Below are positions 57,211 through 64,000 of a stretch of 64,000 nucleotides of DNA, in pieces. The stretch spans positions 1,035,050 to 1,099,049 of the forward strand of contig NZ_LT629731.1 in NCBI RefSeq assembly GCF_900104575.1, in the 5' to 3' direction. Below the pieces are notes generated by a model, which saw only the letters and a program-made list of their open reading frames with translations, did no database searches and had not been told where the DNA came from. Position numbers and translations under genes: made by a program. Each line of letters opens with the position of its first letter. Position 1 is the stretch's first letter. The DNA is from Bacillus tuaregi. GTDB taxonomy: Bacteria; Bacillota; Bacilli; Bacillales; Cytobacillaceae.

Positions 57211-57873
57211 ATGGACATTGAGCGTATCAATGATCACACCGTGAAGTTCTATATCTCATATATTGATATTGAGGAAAGAGGATTCGATCGGGAGGAAATC
57301 TGGTACAATCGCGATCGAAGTGAAGAACTTTTCTGGGAAATGATGGATGAAGTTCACCATGAAGAAGAATTTGTGGTTGAAGGTCCTCTGTGGATTCAGG
57401 TTCAAGCGCTTGATAAGGGGTTGGAAATACTAGTGACAAAAGCTCAAATCTCTAAAGATGGTAATAAGTTTGAGCTCCCTATTTCTGATGAAAAGTTCAA
57501 GGATTTACCTGTTGATGCAAGGATTGAAGATCTCCTCGAGAATCACTTTAACTCAAATGATGAAAGTCATACTGAATTTGATGATCGTATGGATTTCCTT
57601 GTTAGATTCCAGGACTTCGAAGATCTTATCGCCCTTTCGAAACGAACTGGTTTAGATGATTTATCAACGAAACTTTTCTTCTTTGAAGGAAATTATTACT
57701 TATATACAGAATTTCTTGAGGATGAATTTGAAGAGGATCAAATTGATGATATATTAAGTATTTTACTTGAATATGGCCAAGAAACCAGCACGACCATCTA
57801 CCGAATTGAAGAATACGGAAAAGTGATTATGGAATCAGACGTGTTTTCACAGATTAGAAAGTACTTCTTATAA
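57211..57873 (+). CDS. mecA: ClpC adaptor protein MecA
   Basis: 220 aa from ATG 57211 (MDIERINDHTVKFYISYIDI) with AAGGGAGAG upstream; an in-frame extension to 57097 is not supported. The N-terminal domain recognises targets such as ComK; an acidic, disordered linker (about 90-125) and a C-terminal ClpC-binding domain follow (DFLVRFQDFEDLIALSKRTG onward). It delivers ComK to ClpCP and also affects Spx. Length fits B. subtilis MecA (218 aa). Confidence 0.95.
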   Translation: MDIERINDHTVKFYISYIDIEERGFDREEIWYNRDRSEELFWEMMDEVHHEEEFVVEGPLWIQVQALDKGLEILVTKAQISKDGNKFELPISDEKFKDLPVDARIEDLLENHFNSNDESHTEFDDRMDFLVRFQDFEDLIALSKRTGLDDLSTKLFFFEGNYYLYTEFLEDEFEEDQIDDILSILLEYGQETSTTIYRIEEYGKVIMESDVFSQIRKYFL

Positions 57874-57876
57874 TAT

Positions 57877-57909
57877 ACCGATTTCCTTTGCGGAATCGGT
57901 TTTTTTTTA
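57877..57909 (+). terminator. Terminator after mecA
   Basis: ACCGATTTCC (57877-57886) pairs with GGAATCGGT (57892-57900) with one bulged T, followed by T8. Confidence 0.88.
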
Positions 57910-58012
57910 GAAAAAAAGAAAGGGTGTCCAGCTTCGGAGCACAGTAAAGGGTTATGTTATCCTTTTCTTTTGGCTGTTAGGAGCTTGAGCCTTTCGTAAA
58001 ATGGAGGTTGGA

Positions 58013-59527
58013 ATGAAAAATACGGTGAAAGTTCTTCTTTTCTTCCTCATGATTGCTGCTGTCCTCTATTTTTTGAATACATATGTCAATATTATAAGCG
58101 GCTTATTTGGTTATGTAAGTATTTTCATTACGATATTAGGAACTGTCATTGGCTTTGTAATTTTTCTGGAAAACCGTCACCCCACACAAACCTTAACATG
58201 GTTGGTTGTGCTAGGAGGTTTTCCGCTTTTCGGCTTTATTTTTTATTTACTATTTGGACGTAATTATCGCAAGGAAAAGATGTTCCGTAAGAAATATTTC
58301 CTTGACCGTCAAGCCTTTTTACAGCATGAGGGTCAGGATCCTGTCAGTGAGGGGAAAATCCAACAAGCAGGCGCACATCAAAGAAAACTCTTCTATCTGG
58401 CGCAAAAATTGGGTAACAGTCCTATTTCCTTTGGTACCGATACAAAGGTCTTAACAAATGGTGAGGAGACCTTTAGCCATATTGTAAAAGAGCTATCTAA
58501 AGCTGTTCATCATATACATCTTGAATATTATATTGTCAGGGACGATGAAATTGGTGAAAGAATAAAGTCTGTATTGATTCAAAAGGTGCGCGAAGGGGTA
58601 AAGGTCCGATTTTTATATGATGCTGTTGGATCCTGGAAGCTTTCCAAAAGTTTTATACAGGATTTGAAAAGTGAAGGGGTAGAAATGGTTCCGTTCGGAC
58701 CTGTTAAGCTGCCTTTTTTAAATAGTAAATTTAATTTTCGGAATCACAGAAAGATCATTGTAATTGATGGCAGTATAGGGTTTGTTGGGGGGCTAAATAT
58801 TGGGGATGAATATTTAGGTAGAAATGAAAACTTCGGATTTTGGCGTGATACCCATCTCCTATTAAAAGGGGAAGCTGTTAGGTCACTTCAGCTAATTTTC
58901 CTGCAGGATTGGTATTATATGACGAATAAAAGCTTTTTAACATCAGAATATTTATCACCAATACTTGAAGAAAATAAACACGGCGGGGTTCAAATGATTG
59001 CTGGTGGACCCGATAATGAATGGAGTGCGATTAAAAATATCTTTTTCGCCATGATAACAGCAGCAAAGGAATCTGTTTGGATTGCCTCCCCTTATTTTAT
59101 ACCGGATGAGGACATTTTTTCAGCTATAAAAATAGCCGCTTTAAGCGGGATTGATGTTCGGGTGTTAGTACCAAAGAAACCGGATAAACGTATTGTTTTT
59201 CATGCATCGCGTTCCTATTTTCCTGATTTGCTTGATGCAGGGGTGAGGATATTTGAATACGAGAAAGGGTTTATGCATAGTAAATTTCTTATTGTCGACC
59301 ATGAACTTGCTTCAATAGGAACATCAAATATGGATATGAGAAGCTTTCACTTGAATTTTGAGGTGAATGCCTTTCTATACCGAACGAAAAGTACGGAAAA
59401 ACTGGTCAAGGAATATATCAATGATTTGCAAAATGCAACCGAGATTCATCGTGAAATATTTAGGAAAAGGCATATTGGCTATCGTTTGTTAGAATCAACC
59501 TCTCGTTTATTGTCGCCCTTATTATAG
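58013..59527 (+). CDS. cls: Cardiolipin synthase
   Basis: 504 aa from ATG 58013 (GGAGG 6 bp upstream; ATG 58001 overlaps that site). Two N-terminal membrane helices (about 5-23 and 30-52) are followed by two phospholipase-D (HKD) motifs: NHRKIIVIDGS and MHSKFLIVDHE, the latter followed by GTSNMDMRSF. It joins two phosphatidylglycerol molecules into cardiolipin at the membrane. B. subtilis has several paralogues (ClsA, YwjE, YwiE), and this is of the ClsA/YwnE length. It lies between mecA and coiA, unlike B. subtilis. Confidence 0.93.
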   Translation: MKNTVKVLLFFLMIAAVLYFLNTYVNIISGLFGYVSIFITILGTVIGFVIFLENRHPTQTLTWLVVLGGFPLFGFIFYLLFGRNYRKEKMFRKKYFLDRQAFLQHEGQDPVSEGKIQQAGAHQRKLFYLAQKLGNSPISFGTDTKVLTNGEETFSHIVKELSKAVHHIHLEYYIVRDDEIGERIKSVLIQKVREGVKVRFLYDAVGSWKLSKSFIQDLKSEGVEMVPFGPVKLPFLNSKFNFRNHRKIIVIDGSIGFVGGLNIGDEYLGRNENFGFWRDTHLLLKGEAVRSLQLIFLQDWYYMTNKSFLTSEYLSPILEENKHGGVQMIAGGPDNEWSAIKNIFFAMITAAKESVWIASPYFIPDEDIFSAIKIAALSGIDVRVLVPKKPDKRIVFHASRSYFPDLLDAGVRIFEYEKGFMHSKFLIVDHELASIGTSNMDMRSFHLNFEVNAFLYRTKSTEKLVKEYINDLQNATEIHREIFRKRHIGYRLLESTSRLLSPLL

Positions 59528-59530
59528 TAG

Positions 59531-59558
59531 ATCCATTCTGAATAGAATGGATTTTTTT
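59531..59558 (+). terminator. Terminator after cls
   Basis: ATCCATTCT (59531-59539) pairs with AGAATGGAT (59544-59552), followed by T6. Confidence 0.88.
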
Positions 59559-59624
59559 CTTTTCTAGAAGGAAAATGTCAGATTATAGCGAATGTTAATT
59601 GGGAAAGAGAAAGGAGTGATAGTT

Positions 59625-60848
59625 ATGCTAACGGCCATCCGTATAGACGGGACTGCTTTTCATTTACTGCCACGGCGTCCAAGGGAGGCTTTAAAAAAAG
59701 AAAAAGAGAAGGGGGGATTCTTTTGTCCAGAATGTAAGGAAAAGGTTATTATGAAGGTTGGAACAAAGAAGATGGAACATTTTGCCCATCAAAAGGGTTC
59801 ATTATGTGTTGAAAGCTATGAAAGGGAATCAGAGTATCATATGAATGGGAAGCTCCAATTATTTGAATGGCTTGGTATGCAGGATCTTCATCCCAAGATA
59901 GAACCCTATTTTCCCTTGATTCGGCAAAGGCCTGATATTGGGATCACATATATGGGAAAGGATTATGCATTTGAATTTCAATGCGCAGTGATTCCTCCAG
60001 AGCTAATGGTTAAAAGGACCCGTCAATATCTTAGTCATAATATCGAACCCATCTGGATACTAGGAGGAAAAAATATCAATCGGAAAGGAACAAGGAAGGT
60101 AACACTGACAAGCTTTGACTATTTATTTCTCCGTAAAAGCTCTTCAGGCCAGTGGTTTCTTCCTGCATTTTGTCCTACCTCTAACCAATTTATCCTCATG
60201 ACGAATATTTCACCTGTAACACCAACAAATGCCCTGTGTGAAATAACTACATTTACACTTCAATCAATCCTCATTAGGGATGTACTCATGCCTATTAAAG
60301 GCTTAAATACCTGCACCAGCCATGAGTGGAGAAAAGAGATACGTAAGCAAAAGTCAAGCATACTACTTCAAGGATTTCGCTCTGACTTTTTAAAGGAACT
60401 GTATCTTCATTCTATGAATATATCCCTCTTACCTGTCATACTTGGCTTACCGGTTCCTAACGCTCCCATCATCGAAACTCCTCCATTGATATGGCAGTCT
60501 TATTTGTTTATGGACTGTTTTTATCGGGCGAAAAAGGAAATCATATCGTTTGGAAACATCTATCGCAGCTTTATGGATAGAGTTAGTAAACAGCATATTA
60601 AGCTACGGTTTCTTCCACTTGCACCAGATAGTAGTCCGGTCAAGCCTCTATCAGAATATCTCCATTTATTAGCGCGCCTTGATATTTTAGAAGCGGTAAA
60701 CAGTACTACTTTTAAGGTGAAGAAAGAAATCATGATTCCTGAACATTGTCTAAAGCAGCAGGAGCAAGAGGAGGTCTTTTATCAGAAATCTGCCCACTTG
60801 GTTTTTAACCTCATTCAGCAGAAGTCCTCCACTTCTACAATTGGATAG
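59625..60848 (+). CDS. coiA: Competence protein CoiA with a repeat-derived C-terminus
   Basis: 407 aa from ATG 59625 (AAAGGAGTG). CoiA is a late competence protein needed for recombination of incoming DNA. The N-terminal zinc-finger-like FFCPECKEKVIMKVG and HFAHQKG are followed by a nuclease-like core: RPDIGITYMGKDYAFEFQCAVI (read in parts) holds D/E-x-Q residues typical of restriction-like folds. The last residues (about QKSSTSTIG) are encoded by a 22-nt sequence identical to part of the repeat at 1957-1978. B. subtilis CoiA is shorter (about 373 aa). The tail may be a repeat insertion that replaced the native end. Confidence 0.9.
   Translation: MLTAIRIDGTAFHLLPRRPREALKKEKEKGGFFCPECKEKVIMKVGTKKMEHFAHQKGSLCVESYERESEYHMNGKLQLFEWLGMQDLHPKIEPYFPLIRQRPDIGITYMGKDYAFEFQCAVIPPELMVKRTRQYLSHNIEPIWILGGKNINRKGTRKVTLTSFDYLFLRKSSSGQWFLPAFCPTSNQFILMTNISPVTPTNALCEITTFTLQSILIRDVLMPIKGLNTCTSHEWRKEIRKQKSSILLQGFRSDFLKELYLHSMNISLLPVILGLPVPNAPIIETPPLIWQSYLFMDCFYRAKKEIISFGNIYRSFMDRVSKQHIKLRFLPLAPDSSPVKPLSEYLHLLARLDILEAVNSTTFKVKKEIMIPEHCLKQQEQEEVFYQKSAHLVFNLIQQKSSTSTIG
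60812..60840 (+). repeat. Fragment of the yisL-yisN repeat inside the coiA 3' end
   Basis: Bases 60819-60840 are identical to 1957-1978, and the preceding TCATTCAG (60811-60818) equals 1915-1922. Relative to the full copy, a stretch of about 34 bp between two CAG triplets is missing, and similarity stops after the 22-mer. The fragment holds GAAGTCCTCCACTTC, a small hairpin. Confidence 0.75.
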
Positions 60849-60967
60849 ATAAAGGGAGTTAACTTTTTTAAATGGAAGGAATTTGCGGTAAACTAATAGA
60901 AGATAGTTATCACCCTGTTAGCAAGACTTGAAATTGAGAATTCATTATATATGAATGGAGGATTATC

Positions 60968-62782
60968 ATGGCAAATGAAGCAGCAGTAAATAAGCTTCCG
61001 TCAAGAAGTGAAATTGCAGTTGAGGATACGTGGAGGTTAGAGGATATTTTTGCAACCGATGAAGCATGGGAACAGGAATTTCAAGAAGTATTATCATTAA
61101 TTCCTGGTGCGAAAGAATTTCAAGGGAAATTAGGCGAAAGTGCGGATACACTATATCGTGCACTGCAATATCAGGATCAATTATTAGAGCGACTAAGTAA
61201 GCTATATACCTATTCACATATGCGCTTTGACCAGGATACGACGAATTCCTTCTATCAAGGTCTAGACGATCGTATGAAAAACCTTTATTCGCAGGCAGCC
61301 AGTCAGTTAGCCTATATTGTTCCAGAGCTCTTATCCATTGAAGAAGCGAAGCTGAATGGTTTTTTGACTGAAAAGCAGGAATTAAAGCTATATGAACACT
61401 CCTTAGAGGAAATTAATAGGCAGAGACCTCATGTTCTTACGGCTGAGCAAGAAGCTTTATTGGCAGAAGCCTCTGAGGTACTGGGGGCTTCTGGTAATAC
61501 CTTTAGTACATTAAATAACGCTGACCTTGAATTTCCATGTATTACGGATGAAAAGGGTGAGGAAATAGAGGTAACACATGGCCGATTCAGCCGCTTTTTA
61601 GAAAGTGCAGACCAAAGGGTCCGTCATGATGCCTTTAAAGCGGTGTATGAAACATATGGCAAATTCCGTAATACCTTTGCGAGCACATTAAGTGGCAACG
61701 TGAAGAAGGATAATTTCTATGCTAGAGTACGGAATTACTCTTCAGCTCGTCAGGCTGCGCTATCCGAAAATAATATTCCTGAAAGTGTTTATGATAATCT
61801 CGTTAGTACAATAAATGAGCATCTTCCATTATTGCATCGATATGTCCAGCTACGCAAAAAGGTATTAGGACTCAATGAACTGCATATGTATGATTTATAT
61901 ACACCGCTTGTCAAAGATGTAAAAATGGAAATCAGTTACGAAGAGGCAAAGGACCTTATTCTAAAGGGGTTAGCACCTCTTGGTGAAGAGTATATTAAGG
62001 TTCTAAAAGAAGGCTTTGAAAATCGTTGGGTTGATGTTCATGAGAATAAAGGCAAGCGAAGTGGAGCCTATTCATCCGGAACATATGGTACAAATCCATA
62101 TATCTTAATGAATTGGCAAAATAATGTTAATAATTTATTTACACTTGCCCATGAATTTGGACATTCTGTCCATAGCTATTATACGAGAAAGACTCAACCA
62201 TATCCGTATGGGAATTATTCGATTTTTGTGGCAGAGGTTGCGTCTACATGTAATGAAGCATTGTTGAATGACTATTTATTAAAAACCATCAATGATGAGC
62301 AAAAACGGATTTATCTTTTAAACCATTATTTAGAGGGCTTTAGGGGAACAGTGTTCAGACAGACGATGTTTGCTGAGTTTGAACATTTAATTCATCAGAA
62401 AGCGCAAAATAATGAGGCATTGACAGCTGAAAGCTTAACGAAGGATTATTATGAATTAAATAAAAAGTATTATGGTGTAGAAGGAATGGTCATTGATGAT
62501 GAAATCGGCTTAGAATGGTCTCGGATTCCACACTTTTACTATAATTACTACGTTTATCAATATTCAACCGGTTTTAGTGCGGCAACTGCTTTAAGTAAGG
62601 GGATTCTAACCGAAGGGGAGCCTGCGGTTAAACGATATATTGATTTCTTGAAGGCTGGAAGCTCGGATTATCCAATTGAGGTATTGAAAAAAGCCGGTGT
62701 GGATATGACAAGTAAAAAGCCAATTGAAGATGCATGTAAAGTTTTTGATGAAAAGCTGACGGAATTAGAGCAGCTGCTCTAA
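60968..62782 (+). CDS. pepF: Oligoendopeptidase F
   Basis: 604 aa M3B-family zinc peptidase that cleaves peptides of about 7-17 residues in the cytoplasm. The zinc site is HEFGH in LAHEFGHSVHSYY (about residue 388), and the third ligand Glu lies in FVAEVASTCNEALL. Ribosome site GGAGG. In B. subtilis the gene (yjbG) is also next to coiA. It probably degrades peptides imported by Opp. Confidence 0.95.
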   Translation: MANEAAVNKLPSRSEIAVEDTWRLEDIFATDEAWEQEFQEVLSLIPGAKEFQGKLGESADTLYRALQYQDQLLERLSKLYTYSHMRFDQDTTNSFYQGLDDRMKNLYSQAASQLAYIVPELLSIEEAKLNGFLTEKQELKLYEHSLEEINRQRPHVLTAEQEALLAEASEVLGASGNTFSTLNNADLEFPCITDEKGEEIEVTHGRFSRFLESADQRVRHDAFKAVYETYGKFRNTFASTLSGNVKKDNFYARVRNYSSARQAALSENNIPESVYDNLVSTINEHLPLLHRYVQLRKKVLGLNELHMYDLYTPLVKDVKMEISYEEAKDLILKGLAPLGEEYIKVLKEGFENRWVDVHENKGKRSGAYSSGTYGTNPYILMNWQNNVNNLFTLAHEFGHSVHSYYTRKTQPYPYGNYSIFVAEVASTCNEALLNDYLLKTINDEQKRIYLLNHYLEGFRGTVFRQTMFAEFEHLIHQKAQNNEALTAESLTKDYYELNKKYYGVEGMVIDDEIGLEWSRIPHFYYNYYVYQYSTGFSAATALSKGILTEGEPAVKRYIDFLKAGSSDYPIEVLKKAGVDMTSKKPIEDACKVFDEKLTELEQLL

Positions 62783-62785
62783 AGA

Positions 62786-62820
62786 AAAAAGAGCTGGGTT
62801 GTCACACCAGCTCTTTTTCT
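62786..62820. terminator. Terminator after pepF
   Basis: AAAAAGAGCTGG (62786-62797) pairs with CCAGCTCTTTTT (62807-62818). Confidence 0.9.
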
Positions 62821-62840
62821 TTGACTCATACTAGCCTGTA

Positions 62841-63014
62841 TTACAAGCCTTTAAATCGCTTCCGATTATTAAGATAGTGCAGAAATATAAAAAAGGAAAC
62901 AAATAATAGAGGTGAAGTAAAATAAATCGGTAATAGCTCCATTAACCCAAGAATCTGCAGACCAAAGGATATTATAATCAACAGGACTAGGAAAATGACC
63001 TTTATTCTCTTCAA
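62841..63014 (-). CDS. Small two-helix membrane protein (57 aa)
   Basis: Start taken as TTG 63014, behind AAGGGGGA; an upstream ATG at 63053 has no site. MKRIKVIFLVLLIIISFGLQ begins a first helix, and YFTSPLLFVSFFIFLHYL a second, followed by a basic tail. Family not recognised. A possible Fnr-type site lies upstream on the minus strand. Confidence 0.55.
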   Translation of the reverse strand: MKRIKVIFLVLLIIISFGLQILGLMELLPIYFTSPLLFVSFFIFLHYLNNRKRFKGL

Positions 63015-63094
63015 AGCCCAATCCCCCTTGAAAAATAAATATTCCGCATGCAACTTTAATCACAGATATTATTTAATATATGTCTTGAAAGGCG

Positions 63095-63136
63095 AATATA
63101 GGACATGTTTTTGACAATTATGTGAATCAGCGCACA
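63095..63136 (-). promoter_or_regulatory. Possible Fnr-type promoter of the small membrane gene
   Basis: TGTGAATCAGCGCACA (63121-63136) is a TGTGA-N6-TCACA palindrome with one mismatch. On the minus strand TATATT lies at 63100-63095, 36 bp from the box start, one base off the island's 37-bp rule. Confidence 0.4.
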
Positions 63137-63259
63137 AATATCTTGTCATCCCATTCCACAGATGATATATTTATACCGTGAAGTTGATCACAAGCAAACA
63201 TATACCCCTTTGTTTGACCGTGAAAAATTTCTCCCATCCCCTTTGTTCGTATTTAATTG

Positions 63260-63290
63260 AAAAAGACCTTGCGAGAGCAAGGTCTTTTTC
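63260..63290. terminator. Strong intrinsic terminator next to the intron
   Basis: AAAAAGACCTTGC (63260-63272) pairs perfectly with GCAAGGTCTTTTT (63277-63289), GAGA loop, with A and T tracts on both sides. No plus-strand gene precedes it, so it probably ended a minus-strand gene now beyond the intron (B. subtilis has yjbH there), or a small RNA. Confidence 0.85.
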
Positions 63291-63296
63291 TTTGGC

Positions 63297-64000
63297 GTGC
63301 CCAGCAAGCCGTTAATTGCTAATTGGTGAAAGTCCAATCTGAGTAAGTACCAAGACGCTCAGTAGCTGACAGGCAACTGGTGAAGAAATTCTAAGGTTGA
63401 AGCCCTGTGACAAAGTAACTCTCTAGCAGAGTGCGAGCAAACTAACAGGTTGTAACATAAAGTGAATCCTGCCGTCTCGTCAAAAGAACCCACCTACGGT
63501 GGCTAAAGAGAAGTCGAGCCTTGTGAATATGGGCGAAGACCATGGAAGGTGTGAAGAACTTGGAACAGCAGCACCGAAGAATCTCTCGGGGTAAGGGGAA
63601 CGACATGTTAGGAAAGTAGTTAACGGAACTGGGGATACCCTCCTCATCACTTTCTCAAGAAAGTAAAGCAGAAACCTATAAGTGCAAACGAAATGGTAGA
63701 TGGATGAGAGGGAGTCGGAGGGGGTCATAGTACCAATGATGACAATGACAACACAACATTGTCTAGGGAAGGACGGCGTTAGCCATTACCCTACTTCGTT
63801 CATATGTCAGAAGGAGGTAAGAGTCAGTGAATGTCAGGAAAATGACTAACTACACCAATAATGTAAAAGCTCAAGAACTCTGGAAGACGTTATATCTTTG
63901 TGCCAAGGAATGTCCAACTCGAAGATTTCACGCTTTATATGACAAAATCTATCGTCCTGATATTCTATGGGAAGCGTGGCAACGTGTGAAACGTAAGAAA
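63297..64000 (+). mobile_element. Group II intron, 5' part
   Basis: A long structured non-coding region begins GTGCCCAGCAAGCCG at about 63297. It contains GGTGAAAGTCC and many short stems, and leads after about 530 nt into an intron-encoded reverse transcriptase. This is the layout of a bacterial group II intron (domains I-IV before and around the ORF). The insertion point is 7 nt after the terminator stem. The 3' end, including domains V-VI, lies outside the window. The exact 5' boundary is inferred. Confidence 0.82.
63827..64000 (+). CDS. ltrA: Group II intron reverse transcriptase/maturase (partial)
   Basis: 58 codons from GTG 63827 behind AAGGAGG; ATG 63842 is an in-frame alternative. 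The N-terminus MNVRKMTNYTNNVKAQELWK and CPTRRFHALYDKIYRPDILW then EAWQRVKRKK match the RT0/RT1 leader region of intron-encoded proteins. The catalytic YADD motif and maturase domain are beyond the window. Confidence 0.88.
   Translation, partial: MNVRKMTNYTNNVKAQELWKTLYLCAKECPTRRFHALYDKIYRPDILWEAWQRVKRKK

Noticed and set aside
57910..58000. Possible small gene or RNA between mecA and cls
   Set aside because: Short GGAGC/GCTCC-like segments are present but no ORF with a ribosome site or convincing fold was found.

Overview
The window is a chromosomal segment of a low-GC, endospore-forming Bacillaceae (Bacillus sensu lato). The evidence is the gene content and order: a GerP-type spore gene, yisL-yisN-asnO, yitK-yitL, yitU-yitV-yitW, argCJBD-carAB-argF-yjzC, yjzD-yjaU-yjaV-med, fabH-fabF-yjaZ, yjbA-trpS-oppABCDF-spx and mecA-cls-coiA-pepF. 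These blocks follow the B. subtilis yis/yit/yja/yjb order closely. Shine-Dalgarno sequences are strong (AAGGAGG type), TTG/GTG starts occur, and most transcription units end in intrinsic terminators.

Layout. 1-8.9 kb: spore protein (partial), DUF418 membrane protein, yisL, a structured repeat, yisN, asnO, an intracellular GH13 maltodextrin hydrolase and a membrane-anchored GH13 homologue that has lost catalytic residues. 8.3-14.4 kb: yitK/yitL, small Bacillaceae proteins, DegV protein, HAD phosphatase, esterase-like hydrolase and yitW. 14.4-22.1 kb: an anaerobic/molybdenum-cofactor island with a radical SAM/SPASM protein, moaA, ric/scdA, a soluble MCP-like protein, moeA, mobB, a NarI-like short membrane protein and fnr. 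Four promoters in this island carry full or partial Fnr boxes, each starting exactly 37 bp before a -10 element. 22.3-32.2 kb: the arginine operon with an ARG box, then yjzC. 32.2-37.2 kb: CtsR-controlled clpB, yjzD, and an IS110-family element with a structured non-coding 3' flank. 37.2-45.9 kb: yjaU, yjaV, med (comZ not found), FapR-controlled fabH-fabF, yjaZ, yjbA and trpS behind a Trp T-box. 46-52 kb: oppABCDF. 52-57 kb: spx with an ECF-type promoter, then a tungsten aldehyde ferredoxin oxidoreductase cluster (MoaD-like protein, an unknown 90-aa protein, AOR, MoeB/ThiF-like protein) inserted where B. subtilis goes from spx to mecA. 57-63 kb: mecA, cls, coiA, pepF. The end of the window is the 5' part of a group II intron sitting directly after an intrinsic terminator.

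How it fits together. The Moco genes (moaA, moeA, mobB), ric, the NarI-like protein and Fnr point to facultative anaerobic life with nitrate or nitric-oxide chemistry. The AOR cluster adds a tungstopterin enzyme that needs the same pterin pathway. Stress and competence control (spx, mecA, clpB, med, coiA) is interleaved with peptide uptake (opp), fatty-acid initiation and arginine synthesis. The least explained items are the Fnr-linked island with its unassigned radical SAM and NarI-like proteins, the 90-aa protein of the AOR cluster that also ends in Gly-Gly, the dead amylase-like membrane protein, the structured repeat after yisL (a fragment recurs inside the coiA 3' end), and the candidate IS110 guide RNA. 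Gene functions are inferred from recognised motifs, lengths and gene order; no database search was run.
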